37,959 nt of DNA. It comes from Plantago elongata. Taxonomy: Eukaryota; Streptophyta; Magnoliopsida; Lamiales; Plantaginaceae. A program made the translations under genes and the position numbers. The DNA lies in contig JAYMSP010000984.1 in the NCBI GenBank assembly GCA_036897095.1, positions 1-37,959 on the forward strand, written 5' to 3'. Within the stretch, counting starts at the first letter, position 1. Each line of letters opens with the position of its first letter. This document shows positions 1 to 11,928 of this stretch, one piece after another. The notes under the pieces were generated by a model. The model saw nothing but the letters and a program-made list of their open reading frames with translations. It was not told the DNA's origin and searched no databases.

Positions 1-1076
1 AATATAATCGAGGATCAACTAACAAGATTGAGAAAGAAATGAATAAGTTATTGGAACAGACATAAAATCAAGTTCTAGACTTATTCGAGGATTCGTGAAT
101 GAAAGAACAGTATCATTATTAGAGCCTTAGATTACATGTGATTTGTATATCCTCACAAACGTCCTTATATATTAATATTGTTCGGTAAATTGTCTAGGAG
201 TTTCACCGTGAACTTAATTGGATTAGTGCTAATATATAAGGTCCTATGGGTCACACTATATGGAGAATACTTTGTCAAATCAAGGATGTTGATAAATATT
301 ATTTATTGTAAATAATATAAGAATATTATTTATTATAAATAAGATAAGAATAATTTTAATTAGTTCGATTAAATTTGAACGATTAAAATGAAGTGTTATA
401 GTTGGACTAATTTAAAATTGGAGTTTAATTTGTGAAGCTGAGCTTGGTTGGGCCAAGAAGGGAAGAAGAAGGGAAGAAAGAAGGGCTTGGCCCATGAGCA
501 AGTTAAACAACGTGGGCAACCCCACTACTATGCAATTAAGATTACATAATAGTGTTTAGTAGAATTGATCAGTGTTTCAGTGCTCAGCAGTCTTTCTCGT
601 TTTCCTTCAGTTTTCAATTGGTTTTCTCCTTCAGCAGGTTGTTTTTCTTGGTTTTCTTTCTAGCGAATACAGTGGAAGGAAATTAGACACTGTATGCTTT
701 TCTTCGGGAAAAGAAAATACACAAAAGAATAGTTTTTGAAGGGAAAACAAAATATTTTCCGAGTAACAAAGATAGTGAAGAATAATTTGATTGATTCTTC
801 TAAACACTTCACAACATTCAAATACAAGAACATCTTAGCGTTCTTCATGATAAAAGGAACTCCTGTGGATACCGAGGTTTGAGGAGATTCAAATAGTCTG
901 GATTCGCATGAGTATTGGGATTTGCTTGGAGAGGATCTCGAAGCTGCTGACCTGTGTTGCACGCTGACAGCTACAAACTGGAATTGCTATCAAAGTAAGA
1001 TTTTAGTTTATTCAAGTACGTTAAATTACTGTTATTATGTTGGTCTAATTTTTTTTTAAAATTCCCCTGCGTGTGC
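1..1076. repeat. Unclassified repetitive DNA, possibly LTR-element derived
   Basis: No convincing coding region is visible. The segment is AT-rich with short internal repeats near 297-350 (TTATT/AATAA blocks), a purine-rich stretch near 455-485 and a GCTATCAAAGTA-like stretch near 986-997 that weakly resembles a plant retroelement primer-binding site. The general texture (a long non-coding leader, then a gag-like remnant in opposite orientation next door) suggests old retroelement DNA. No LTR pair or target duplication can be seen inside the window, so this is an inference with low confidence. Confidence 0.3.
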
Positions 1077-2060
1077 TTAGAGTACAATCTGACCTAATAT
1101 ACCAACAGATCCCTTGTCCTGTTCGATTAGTATATCCACTGCCTGATGTCTCCCGCATAATTTCCTTCCCCTTATTTCTATCAGGTTGCGAAACCTGATT
1201 TTTCCATCATGTTCCCCGCTGTTGTGGATTTCCATTAGCACCATTCGTACCCCCGTACCTCTCAATGTATATTCTGCAGCCCGCTTACGCCTGCGCTGAA
1301 CCGTCATCCACTCGTTGTACTCCTTCTTCCGTGCTTTCTCAACTAGCCACTCCACACTCTTATTAAGATCTTGTTCAGCCGCTTCAATTTGCTCAGTTTC
1401 CATTGCATGTGCATACTGTTCCTTAGTCTGATCTTGCTTCTCACACGAATTTGTGAGGTGTCCCGCACTCCCACATGCATAACAAACTGACGGAAGGTTT
1501 TCATAAACGATTTGGTACACCACTTCAACCAACTCAATTCCAAGTGTCAGCGGAACATCAAGCCGGATTTGCACACAAAAGCGTGCGAACTTATCCCTTG
1601 TCGTATTATGCGTATTTCCATCACTCTTTAACGGTTCTCCGATACAAGCAACCATGGTTTTGATGAGTGATGCACAAAAATACTCCACAGGGAGATTCAA
1701 AACTCTGACCTAGGTTATTGTCGTCTCAACCTTGTCAACATCAGTCCTGAATTTTGGTTTCCACTTTCTAATGGATAAGAAACTCCCGGCCAATTGCCAC
1801 GGACCACCGGTGAGAATAAGCTCATGCTTTTCCTCACTAATTCCTTTCAAACAATAGCATTTATGTCTGAGGTCCAGCATCTCCGCGTCCTCGTACAGTC
1901 CCCACATAGTATCGAGTTTTGCTACCAAAGCCGGGTAGAACCACGGCTTACCCAATACCTTAATCAAGATCGCATCTCTTCATTGATCCTGAAGAGATTT
2001 CTGAAAGCCTTTTTCAAATACGATTTTTTGAATGAATTTTCAGGAGTTGCATCCAACACT
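1077..2060 (-). pseudogene. DUF4283 / CCHC zinc-knuckle gag-like ORF, interrupted
   Basis: Read on the minus strand, about 1967-1713 encodes a DUF4283-like segment (motif GGPWQLAGSFLSIRKWKP). About 1700-1077 continues in the same frame with the DUF4283 C-terminal part and a CX2CX4HX4C zinc knuckle (CYACGSAGHLTNSC). A TAG stop at about 1710-1712 separates the two parts, so the reading frame is broken. This domain pair is typical of plant LINE ORF1 proteins and of the many orphan DUF4283 ORFs scattered in eudicot genomes. No reverse transcriptase is visible next to it. It is most likely a dead fragment of a non-LTR retrotransposon. The upstream boundary near 2060 is approximate. Confidence 0.7.
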
Positions 2061-2733
2061 CTGATCTTATAACATTCTTCTCTGATCCTGTCATGATCAA
2101 TCTCTACGTCCTCTTGGAATTTACCAGGGTAAAGCCTATACGAGTACGAGTTCTTGTCAATTCTCTTCGGAGACTATATAAGTCTCAGTTTCCGTTTTCA
2201 TCCCCGTTTGCGAATTCAAATTCAAATTCAAATTTTTTGGTTCTCCGTATGTCTGTCATTATCTCTTTTATTGCCGATTGGTTAAGGGAATCATTGCCCC
2301 AACAAGGAATAAGTAGCCTTATCCTCGCCGGAGACGGTTGCTGTTGTGAAAGTCCGATGAAATTGCATAACACGCAGGTTCAGCAGCAGCAAAAATCCCG
2401 GAGCTAAACCTGAGGGGAAAATATTTCTGTAAAATATTTTTTCTAGAAGAGGTCGACTGACACTAAATTGAATATAATAATGAGAGAAAGTACCTAAAAT
2501 GGATAAGATTATAAGAAATCAAAATACCGTACGACTTATTCCGATTAGAATATCCGCACTTTTGCAGATTCATTCCCCCTTTTTCCGCCACTTCATCACC
2601 ATCGTCGAAATCCAAATTCCTGCTACTCTCCTCTTTCCCCAATTTCCCCAAACCTAGCAAAATCAACAAAAAAACCATTCTTGTTCTTCACTTCACTCCA
2701 ATTTCTGCACCATTAAAACAGAACAAGAAGAAG
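2061..2733. other. Intergenic / 5' flank of the GAE gene
   Basis: Contains a short (ATTCAA)n-type microsatellite near 2213-2235 and a pyrimidine-rich leader (about 2570-2730) directly before the GAE start codon, which is a plausible 5' UTR. I see no gene here. Open frames of 60-105 codons in this stretch show no recognisable family features. Confidence 0.5.
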
Positions 2734-4050
2734 ATGACACAGACCAAAGCCATGCTCTCCCACCTCGACCCAATCCTCCCTTCCTCCGCCACGCCGACCG
2801 GCAAGTCCAAACCCTCCACCCACACACTCCATCGAAACCTCCGCCCAAGATTCACTCTCTGGTCCTTCTTCTTCATTTCCTTCCTTTTCATCTTCTTCTT
2901 CTACTCTCCCCCCTCCACCAAACGCCACTACTTCCAAAACCCCAATTCCAATTCTCGCATTTCCCACTTCGGGCCTAAATTCGAAGCCACTGTCCGCAAT
3001 TCAGCCCGACCCAGGTCCAACTTGGGTCTCACTGTTCTTGTGACAGGTGCAGCCGGTTTCGTAGGAACCCATGTCGCCTCTGCTCTGAAGAGGCGAGGAG
3101 ACGGTGTCGTCGGGCTCGATAATTTTAACTGCTACTACGAGACCGGGCTCAAGAAAGCCCGCAAGACACTGTTACAGCGTCAAGGGGTGTACATTGTCGA
3201 AGGGGATATTAATGATGCTGAATTGCTAGCAAAGTTGTTCGAAATTGCGCGATTTACGCACGTTATGCACCTCGCGGCTCAGGCGGGTGTGAGGTACGCG
3301 ATGAAGAATCCTAGCTCTTATATTCATAGTAATGTTAATGGCTTTGTTAGCATACTAGAAGCTTGCAAGAATGCGAATCCGCAGCCTAGTGTAGTGTGGG
3401 CTTCTTCTAGTTCTGTTTACGGGTTGAATTCTAAGGTTCCGTTTTCGGAGACTGATCAAACTGATAGCCCTGCTAGTTTGTATGCTGCTACAAAAAAGGC
3501 TGGGGAGGAGATTGCGCATTCGTATAATCATATCTACGGGCTTTCTATAACAGGGCTGAGGTTTTTTACTGTATATGGTCCGTGGGGAAGGCCGGATATG
3601 GCGTATTATTTCTTTACTAGAGATATATTGAGAGGGAAGGAGATTAAGATATATGAAGGACCTAATCATGCTACTGTGGCTAGAGACTTTACTTACATTG
3701 ATGATGTGGTGAAGGGTTGTGTATCGGCTTTGGACACGGCTAAGAGGAGTACGGGTAGTGGGGGGAAGAAAAGAGGCCAGGCGCAGTTGAGGGTGTTCAA
3801 CTTGGGGAATACGAGCCCTGTGCCTGTTTCGAAGCTTGTGAGTATCTTGGAGAGGTTGTTGAAGGTTAAGGCGAAGAGGAAGGTACTGCCAATGCCGATG
3901 AATGGGGATGTTCTGTTTACACATGCGAATATCAGTTTGGCGAGCAAGGAGCTTGGTTATAAGCCAAGGACTGATTTGGAGACTGGATTGAAGAAGTTCG
4001 TTAAGTGGTATGTCAGTTACTATGGATCGAAAAAGAAGAATGCATTGTGA
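2734..4050 (+). CDS. GAE: UDP-glucuronate 4-epimerase (GAE), single exon
   Basis: 438 aa, uninterrupted. It interconverts UDP-glucuronate and UDP-galacturonate, the precursor for pectin, and plant members are Golgi type II membrane proteins. The N-terminus is basic and proline-rich, with one hydrophobic anchor at about residues 41-58. The extended short-chain dehydrogenase fold begins with the NAD-binding GAAGFVG motif (105-111). The active site shows the serine-rich ASSSSVYG (223-230) and the catalytic Y250-x3-K254 (YAATK). The conserved HLAAQAGVRYA, GLRFFTVYGPWGRPDMA and RDFTYIDDV blocks are all present. Length and absence of introns match the Arabidopsis GAE family (about 430 aa, intronless). 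The start is the first ATG after a pyrimidine-rich leader and it precedes the anchor, so it is well supported. An alternative ATG at residue 7 would also keep the anchor. I cannot tell which of GAE1-6 is the closest relative. Confidence 0.95.
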   Translation: MTQTKAMLSHLDPILPSSATPTGKSKPSTHTLHRNLRPRFTLWSFFFISFLFIFFFYSPPSTKRHYFQNPNSNSRISHFGPKFEATVRNSARPRSNLGLTVLVTGAAGFVGTHVASALKRRGDGVVGLDNFNCYYETGLKKARKTLLQRQGVYIVEGDINDAELLAKLFEIARFTHVMHLAAQAGVRYAMKNPSSYIHSNVNGFVSILEACKNANPQPSVVWASSSSVYGLNSKVPFSETDQTDSPASLYAATKKAGEEIAHSYNHIYGLSITGLRFFTVYGPWGRPDMAYYFFTRDILRGKEIKIYEGPNHATVARDFTYIDDVVKGCVSALDTAKRSTGSGGKKRGQAQLRVFNLGNTSPVPVSKLVSILERLLKVKAKRKVLPMPMNGDVLFTHANISLASKELGYKPRTDLETGLKKFVKWYVSYYGSKKKNAL

Positions 4051-5881
4051 TTCTTAATATGTTTGTGTAGTTAGTCTCATGATTCTGCTACAGTTGTTTT
4101 TCTAGATGCTGTTAGATCTTTATTGAAGTTGATGAGTTCTCTTCATTGTTTTTTCACATTTCTCTTGTGTAGCTAATATATTAGTAGGCTGACATTGTGA
4201 ATGCTCTGATAGTGCAAGAGAATATGAAGTAGTGCTTTCATTCATAAAGCTAGCGGGTGAAATGAAAGTTGACGTATTATTTATTCAGTTTTATTGTCAG
4301 CATTAAGTTCTGCCTGGTTCGATTTTAAGCTTTGGTTTATAGTCAATCTCCAACGAAGTGACCAGGTTTCGACTATTAGTTCATGAGTCACCTGTCTCTT
4401 CTAACCTCACAAAATGTCATCCTGCTTCTTGATTTTTGGCATCAAAGTATATCGGTGAATGTGAATATCATAGTTTTTTCTCCTCCTATGGGAGCAAGCT
4501 TTTCTGAAATTTTTGTACATTACAATGTTTGTGTTGATGACATGTTACCCTGGTTCCATATTGTTTCTAGCAAACAAGTATGGCCTGGGACGCCTGGTTG
4601 TTATTTGGGGAGACCCAGGGCATTTTCTTGTTCTGATTTTCGGAATGTAAGACATCTTAAAAGAGGATCAGAGTGATGGAAGTATTGCCAATTTGCCACA
4701 TTATTGATGGAAGTTCATGTAATTGGCCTATTTTGTTTATGCTCAGTGGCCATCTCCCGATGAGGATGATGATAATTATATGCCAGTTTGGTATACTATA
4801 CACTGTACAAATGACCAAAATCTGATGGAGCTTGGATGTTTTCTTCGCTCATCATCCTCATCGGGAGGCCCAAGAAACAAAGATGATGATCATTCACCAG
4901 TCACGACCATAAGGAAAATTTTGCATGTCTTAAATTTAAATTCCTTTTAAATCGAGATGCATATAATGTAAGTATAATATCAGAACACATGTCGAGCCAT
5001 GTTAATCAAAGATCTATGTTTTGCAAAATGCATTGACGTAGATTGGAAGGCAATGATGTGAAAATGAGATTAGAACAACAAAATCATCATCAGAGATAGG
5101 AACCGAAATGGAATAGAAAAATGAAACAAAAAGGAAAAATATTAAATAGAACAATGAAGAAATGTGTCAATTGAGCTTTTATATGTACAAGTGTAAAATT
5201 TCCTAATTGACTATTAGAGTTTGGTTTTGTGAAAATTAGTTTGTTAGAGCTTTGACTTGTGAATGTTTGTATTTTCAATGGAATTTAGTAGAAGTATATG
5301 AAATCAGATGGACGGTACAATTTAGTTCGCAAATTTGCTAAATGAAATTATATTTTATTTACTTTCAAAGATTTGGTGGACCGACTTGCTACATTATTTA
5401 GCGATTGATGCATATATCTAATATCGATTTACATAAATTGTTATTCTTCATATCAAGACAGTTGATCCATCATTTTTTATTTTAATAATAAATTTCATGT
5501 CGATTGGTTTGCTTAATAAAATTTTACTTTTTCAAGTTATTGCACTTTCATTATCATAAACCATAAAATTTTCAAAATGCCTAGGTGGGAAAAAAAGGTT
5601 TGAAAATTGACGACGAATTATTACCGCAGCCGCCCGCGAACTATTACGACCTTTAGTTCTTCTTTCACCTCCTCGTCAATTCGTCAATATCCTATAGAGT
5701 CGTCTCGTCATAGACAACAAATTCAAGTTCCCACAAATCATTGGTTTCTGAAATCTCAGGAATATAAAATACAAAAAAAAATCAATTTCAACACCCTGTA
5801 AATAGTGCTACAATGTCGTCGATTTATCAGACAATCATCTGCATTTATGCTTCTTCGTGAATTGCGAATTGGCGATCGGCA
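4051..5881. other. Intergenic region between GAE and the maspardin-like gene
   Basis: The first few hundred bases after 4050 are probably GAE 3' UTR. A 19-bp perfect inverted repeat lies at 4754-4772 / 4849-4867 (separate entry). About 5000-5580 is AT-rich without signal. About 5600-5880 is a plausible promoter and 5' UTR of the maspardin-like gene. Small open frames (62-97 codons) show no family features. Confidence 0.5.
4754..4867. repeat. Perfect 19-bp inverted repeat with 76-bp spacer
   Basis: The left arm CTCCCGATGAGGATGATGA (4754-4772) is the exact reverse complement of the right arm at 4849-4867. Just outside the arms GGCC also recurs inverted, after a 2-base offset. The spacer does not continue the pairing. 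The arms could form a stem-loop in a transcript. No known plant microRNA sequence is recognised in the arms. Confidence 0.75.
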
Positions 5882-8800
5882 ATGAAAGGCGGCTTTTCGG
5901 CGCCTGGTGACTACATCTACTTCAAGTCTCAAGTTCCTCTTCACAAGATCCCTGTAAGCTCTTCTTCTCTCCTTTACTTTATCAAACTCGTGGAAATTCT
6001 TCGATTCGTTGTTTATAGATAGCTTTTTTGTTCAAATTTTGCTAGTCAATTGTTTTATTTCGAGTTCGGTACCAGCTCGGATCTGATTTGTTAGAGTGTT
6101 TGCTGCTATCATCTGTATGTTTAGCCATCATTTGGACTAAGTATGTCATCTATATTGAATTGTGGTTGAATCTATGATTTGGCTTGCGCTTCGTATATAT
6201 GATTGGTGCCATTGATATAAATAATTGATTGGTTTTTTATGGGATATGGTCATCTGGAGTACTTAGAACAGCTATTACAGTTTACTTAGCATTGGAAAAG
6301 CTACCCTCGAGATAGATTACTGTCAAGTGAGTCCTTAAGCTGGGGACGTGATGAACACTCTCGTAACGAAAAGATCAAAACAATTCGTATTAGTACAACT
6401 TAGTGCTAAAGTTTTGTGATGATACATCACATGATAAGGATTATATGAAGATATATACTAGTAAATCTGATCTGTTATTTTATACCTGCGATGACCGCAT
6501 TTTTTGCGTTGGTAGTGTACTGTGTACAACACACGTTCACCAATTGGTACAGGTCATTTGATGAACTTGAAAACTTAGTCACTAATCAGTACCACATAAT
6601 TATGAATGAGGAGATTGACACTCTAACCATTTGAAGACATACACAACCATTGGTATAAGGATTCCAGGGATTCTGTCATACCAACTCAATGCTTGGTTTT
6701 GTATTTTTGTTCTTGATGCCATCTACAAGGAAAGCAAAGTTGTCTATTGTATGCCATTATGCAACTTTCTAGTTTGTACTGAGCTTATACACAAGCAAAG
6801 TTGTTTATTGTATTTCGTTATGAAAATTTGTACTGAGCTTATACATCTGTCTTTCTGCTTTAAAATTTGCTGTAGATTGGTGCAAAGCAGTGGCGGTATT
6901 ATGATTTTGGTCCTAAAGTTGTTCCTCCACTAATCTGTCTTCCTGGAACCGCTGGAACCGCTGATGTTTACTACAAACAAGTCATGGCTCTATCTATGAA
7001 GGTAATAGTCAACTCATAATAGTCTTAATAAATCTGAAGTTCTGAATCAACCTTAATTTGTAGTCAGTTTTGTATGTTCTTGCTGATGAATGAGTCTCAG
7101 GAGAAACATGTTTTCCTACACATTAGGAGAAACCACTTCATACTGAATGGAGCTGTATAACTTTTTGATGCAGGGCTATCGAGTCATATCTGTTGATATT
7201 CCACGGGTATGGAATCACCACGAGTGGATACAAGCGTTCGAGAAGTTTTTGGATGCCATTGATGTTCATCATGTAAGACTTCTGTTGATGTATGGTTTGT
7301 GGTTATCTATGAGTTTTGCTGTCTTCAACAGATATATTGCATGTCACTTCATCATAAACTGAGATGGTCTTCATCCATTTTCTGCAGATACATCTCTATG
7401 GGACATCACTTGGAGGCTTCTTAGCTCAGCTTTTTGCTCAGCATCGCCCTCGCCGAGTTAAATCATTGATACTTTCGAACACATTTTTGGAGACAAGTAG
7501 TTTCTCAGCAGCCATGCCATGGGCTCCCTTGTATGTCACCGGTGATGTATAGATTTTCTTCTTACACATATTGGATGCTTGTGCAATAGCCAATAGTTAC
7601 CGCCTTTTTGCTACTTATCTCGAGTGTCATTTTCCTGCTTCCTTTTCCTCTTTTTTTTTTTTCTCCCCGTAACTAGCAACATATAATTATCCATCAGTTC
7701 TCATACTTCAGCATACGCTTATAAGTTATAACTTTTATTCTCTATCTCATACTTAATCATCTCTTCGTAATAGGAGTGCCCAAAAGAAACATTAAGACTA
7801 GCCCGTGGTTGAGAGAATATCTGTTCTATGCGTTTGTGGGCCTTGCGACATCCATAAAACATGTTATCATCTTTGTATTCTTCTTATCCCAGATAATTTT
7901 CCAATAAAGAAACTGGGTTGTGAATGCTATGAGTACTTCTCGGAAAACGACATTTTCACATGCGGGCACTATTTCACATGTTTAACTGTACACTAATTTG
8001 CAAACACTTTCAAGTGGAAATGTTTATTCTAATAAGCTGCAGTGTTCTGAGTTGTATGTATTGTTACAGTCTTCTTGCACTGTGCTACCACCTTTGTAAC
8101 TTGAATCATGGTTTTAAGCTAACCTGTTTCTGCGCTCCTTATTATTTAGGGTTCATCTAACCATAGTTCAAGTGTCACTATCCTCTTTACTCGATCTTAT
8201 ACATAATTCTGGAAAAGAATAACTTGCTGATGTCCAATCTCTATATTTTCCTTTATTGGAACTGCTGGTCTTCAACACAATGAATTGTTTAATTATAAAT
8301 TCTGATGTACTTACAGTTGTAAGTCTTTTCTTATGAGTAGATCTTCTTAGTTAATATAAAGCTAGGGTTGCTTATGGTGATTTATCATCCGTCTAGATCT
8401 CATTAAGATTCTCTCTGGGTGATTCATGCAGATAGGTGAAACTCTAGAAAATAGGTAGTTATATGTGCATTAGATCATGTCCGACTCTATATCACGTCTC
8501 TCACGTGTGCATTTTTTGTTGCCGATAAAATTGCTGTCTTTGTTTTGTTAGTTGCTTCATTATGAAATTGATTTCTCAGTTTAGGTTGGACACCTTCCTT
8601 TCTACTGAAGCGTTATGTCTTAATTGGCATCCCCAACGGCCCTCATGAACCTTTTATTGCAGATTCCGTGGACTTTGTTGTTGCTCAGGTAAGACTCATT
8701 CTTATAATGCGAATTAGTTGAACTTAGTGAGACCTTTTAAAAGTATAATTGTTTCACCTGTATTAGATTGTTGGGTTGTTACTTGTACACATCTTCGATT

Positions 8801-10377
8801 CACCTGTATCTCATTGTTTATGGTACTTCCAGTTTTCATAAAAATAAAATGTCCTTGTACCTTTTTTTAAAAAAAATAAAATAATAAGCAACTCGACTAG
8901 CAAATAGTTCGTTGTAATCTTACCTAAGAGCCTAGCCAAGATTTAGAGGTATGGACAAGTCCGCGAGGTAAGACCCTAAGGAGGAGATATTTCCCACTAG
9001 ATGGAAAATGATGTTCCTTAGGGCAACGAAATCTAAAATACTAGGGGAGGGGCTTATTTATTATAAATAATAGAAGCGGAATACAAGAAAAATGTCCTCG
9101 TACCTTAATTTGTCAGTACTGCATGTTGGGGATGTCAGTGTTATTTCATATCTTTTGTCGAAACACAAAATTATCATACTTTTGTTCCCTCTTAAGTATC
9201 AACAGCATTGGATGCTGGCCTGTAATCCAAATCCTTGATATTCTTAAGAGCCATGTGGACCCTGATAAGCAAGTTCTGAGTATGTAGTCATGAGAAGTAA
9301 TGTGCACTGTTCTCAAGTTGTAAATTTGGCTCTTTCCTGCAGGTTGAGACAATCTCTCGAGATGACTTGGCCTCCAGGCTGAGCTTAACCGTTGATGCAG
9401 CAGCAATTGAACATCTTCAGCTTTCAGACTCCTCAATAACAATAATGGATGTAAGTATGGGTGTGACTTGTAAGTACTATTTGATAAAGATGATAACATA
9501 TGCATATCCAATCTATTTTTAGTCAGATATTATTGTTACTGAAGTCTTGGCAGCCAACATGAATTGCTCTTCAGAATGCTTTCCATTTTTTTTTCTCTCA
9601 AATTTATTATGGTTATAGATTGCAGGTTATCACTGCCTTAAGAAATGCATCTTTCCTTTCGTATTTATCTTTCTGTTTGTGTTGTCATTCTTGCTTGTAG
9701 ACGAATGATTTCTGTGCAATTCCTCGACAACTGAAAGATCAAGTTTCTGAACGATACCCAGATGCCAGACAAGCATACCTAAAGAGTGGTGGGGATTTCC
9801 CTTTCCTTTCTCGATCAGATGAAGTTAATCTTCATCTTCAGGTAGATCTACGGAATTTTAAGTAATCTTCACATTCTAGTAGGTGTGGATGGTCCGTCTC
9901 TTTTCTGTTATTTGTATGTAATATAATATTTTTCCTTTACTCTTTCTGCTACAGCTACACCTAAGACGAGTTGGTGTTGAACCTCGGCCTGATCTTTTCC
10001 CGGGCATTCCAAAGGATGGCTCTGGTGAGAGTTCTAGAGATCAAAACCGTGGAGAGAGAGATACTGATGATGCACCAGCAGAGGATCGGAGTGATAATGA
10101 GGGTGCCCCAGGCAAAAGTGAAGAAACTCCAGATCCAGAAGCTAAAGAAGGTTCTGGTAATACGGAAAAGCAGCCGCTCATGAATGCTCATTTATCCAAT
10201 ACATTCAGTGATGAATGCCTTGTACCCATTGTGCTGCAAGCGGTTTTGCATAACGGGGAAACTGTAGTTGCATCTAAAGCCTTTTGGGACCTTTTATGTG
10301 TCTGTATCTTTGTTAATCTGCTCCATATTAGCCGAGAACCTGTGTACATTAGCCGGGAGGTTAGTTGTCCAAGATAG
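5882..10377 (+). CDS. Maspardin-like alpha/beta hydrolase (SPG21 family), 8 exons
   Basis: Exons: 5882-5953, 6876-7001, 7174-7272, 7388-7530, 8580-8688, 9343-9450, 9701-9841, 9955-10377. These join in frame to 406 aa. The protein is the plant homologue of maspardin/ACP33, an alpha/beta-hydrolase-fold protein which in animals binds CD4 and sits on endosomes; its substrate is unknown. The nucleophile elbow GTSLGG is in exon 4 with Ser at about residue 106, followed by [11 protein letters not shown]. The [17 protein letters not shown] and [14 protein letters not shown] blocks (exons 4-5) and [30 protein letters not shown] (exons 7-8) are family hallmarks. After the conserved core comes an acidic, low-complexity tail rich in D, E, G and S. 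The last about 30 residues are hydrophobic and could be read-through of an unrecognised intron, so the C-terminus is the least certain part. All introns have GT..AG ends. Intron 4 is about 1.05 kb. Confidence 0.88.
8974..9023. repeat. Short inverted repeat inside intron 5 of the maspardin-like gene
   Basis: CCCTAAGGA (8974-8982) and its exact complement TCCTTAGGG (9015-9023) flank a 32-bp spacer. The surroundings are intronic. It may be part of a decayed small transposon, but no ends or target duplication are evident. Confidence 0.4.
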
Positions 10378-10630
10378 AAAGTAGTTGTATCTTTTGTGCA
10401 TTATCTAATCTGTAAAATGTCCGAAAATGTGTTTACCTTCTCCTTTGCTCCCTTACATTACATTCGTGTGAAAAGAATTGAACTACATTCTGTTGTATTA
10501 CATCTGTATTTCCTGACTGGTTCATAAATAAGAGACCTGGATATGTTACCTGCCTCCTTCAGTTCAAAGTATGAAACCCACTGTTGATCGCAACTGGCAT
10601 GCCAACATCCACCGTCTACACTTTTCATGT

Positions 10631-10712
10631 TGGCATGATGTCTCACAATTATTCGCTCTTGAACAAGTTTTTGGCATGATGTCTCACACTTGTTCGCTAT
10701 TGAACTAGTTTT
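10631..10712. repeat. 41-bp tandem duplication (two copies)
   Basis: Units start with TGGCATGATGTCTCACA at 10631 and 10672 and run to TGAAC(A/T)AGTTTT. The two copies differ at only a few positions. Just upstream, CATGCCAACAT and ATGTTGGCATG form an 11-bp inverted pair. It lies about 250 bp downstream of the maspardin-like stop codon, probably in or beyond the 3' UTR. Confidence 0.7.
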
Positions 10713-11190
10713 TCGTTTGTCATTTTTAACATTCTAAAGGACCCAACAAAGCTTCCTATTTTCATTTTTAGCGCACACTTTTTGAATTGCTATTATCCTA
10801 TTATTACTATGATTCAATATAAGTTTGTATTGGGATAAATTATATAGTAATGGTTCGCTTATATGCATTTTTCAATCTCTGTGTTATTTTTAAAATTGTA
10901 TAAATGTCGGAAATTGTATTATTTATCAACTAGTGCATGTACTCGTATATGATATCATACCAAGTCAATCCCGATCTCTCTTTTTTTTTTTAATCACTGG
11001 TTTGAATTTAGAACTACTTAGAATGTTGAAACAGTATTAGATTTAACTGATAGTGCATGCAGAGCACCTAGCCAGTGCTCAAAGTCATTATATTGAGTTA
11101 ATGTGTTAATGGATGCTTTCATGATGACTACTACTCCTTCAGGATTTGAATCTATGTGCCTTCATTGCAAAATCACTGTACTTTACTCTC

Positions 11191-11400
11191 TTTTTTTTGA
11201 AAAATGACAAATATTATTAATAAATTGAAAAAAAGTATACAAAAATAATAAGGATGCTCATGCTCTCCCACGAGAATCACAACATTATTTACTGGCTAGG
11301 CAAAATAAAAAGAATGCATTCACCAAACAATACGTTAAAACCAGTAGCAAACAATAATAAGGAAGTCGCTTGCCTCCACCAAACCTAGACCCTCTCAATT
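11191..11400 (-). mobile_element. Possible LINE 3' end remnant
   Basis: Read on the minus strand, this is a T-rich terminal segment (TACTTTTTTTCAATTTATTA then ATATTTGTCATTTTTC) that ends in A8, seen as T8 at 11191-11198 on the plus strand. A 3' segment ending in oligo-A after this sort of AT-rich trailer is what truncated plant LINE insertions look like. No reverse transcriptase remnant is recognised upstream and no target duplication was identified, so the call is weak. Confidence 0.3.
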
Positions 11401-11928
11401 TGGAAAAGTAGCAACATTTTTGTTATTAATCTTTTTATTTTTCTTTCTTTCGGTTTTTTCGCCTTCAATTTGTTCGTGTTGACCGTTGTGTTGTGTCAAA
11501 GTTATATAATTGTGTAGAAGCTTATTGAGCTTGATAGCGTGAATGGCGGAGGATTTAGATGGATCCCTTTGGATTCTTCTTCTTCTTGATTAGTTTTCTA
11601 GTCTTCCTCTTAACCTAGTCATCTAAATTGAATGATTATTTATTTATGTTATCTAGCTAGCTTTAATGGATTGATGACAATATGTGTGAGTGTTTTATTA
11701 TTGTCAAATTATTTGGAAATTAGTATGATTGTCAATCATCATAATTCATACACAAGTAGTAATATAACAGTGAAGTTTGGCAGACTCCACTGTACGACAA
11801 AATATGGACCGTATGTATAGCCTCCACAACAAAGTTGGCCAACACCTTTTTTCCCAGTAATGAGAGAGCACTTGAGAAAAGGTTTGACCAAAACAGCCAA
11901 CTCTCATAATATGGAGAAGAAGGCGGCT

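Noticed and set aside
3355..3947. 189- and 84-codon minus-strand frames inside the GAE gene
   Set aside because: They are antisense shadows of a strongly conserved GAE coding sequence and have no domain of their own.
4585..4622. CCTGGG..CCCAGG pairing resembling a hairpin
   Set aside because: The paired segment is only about 6 bp and does not extend, so it is too weak to report as a structure.
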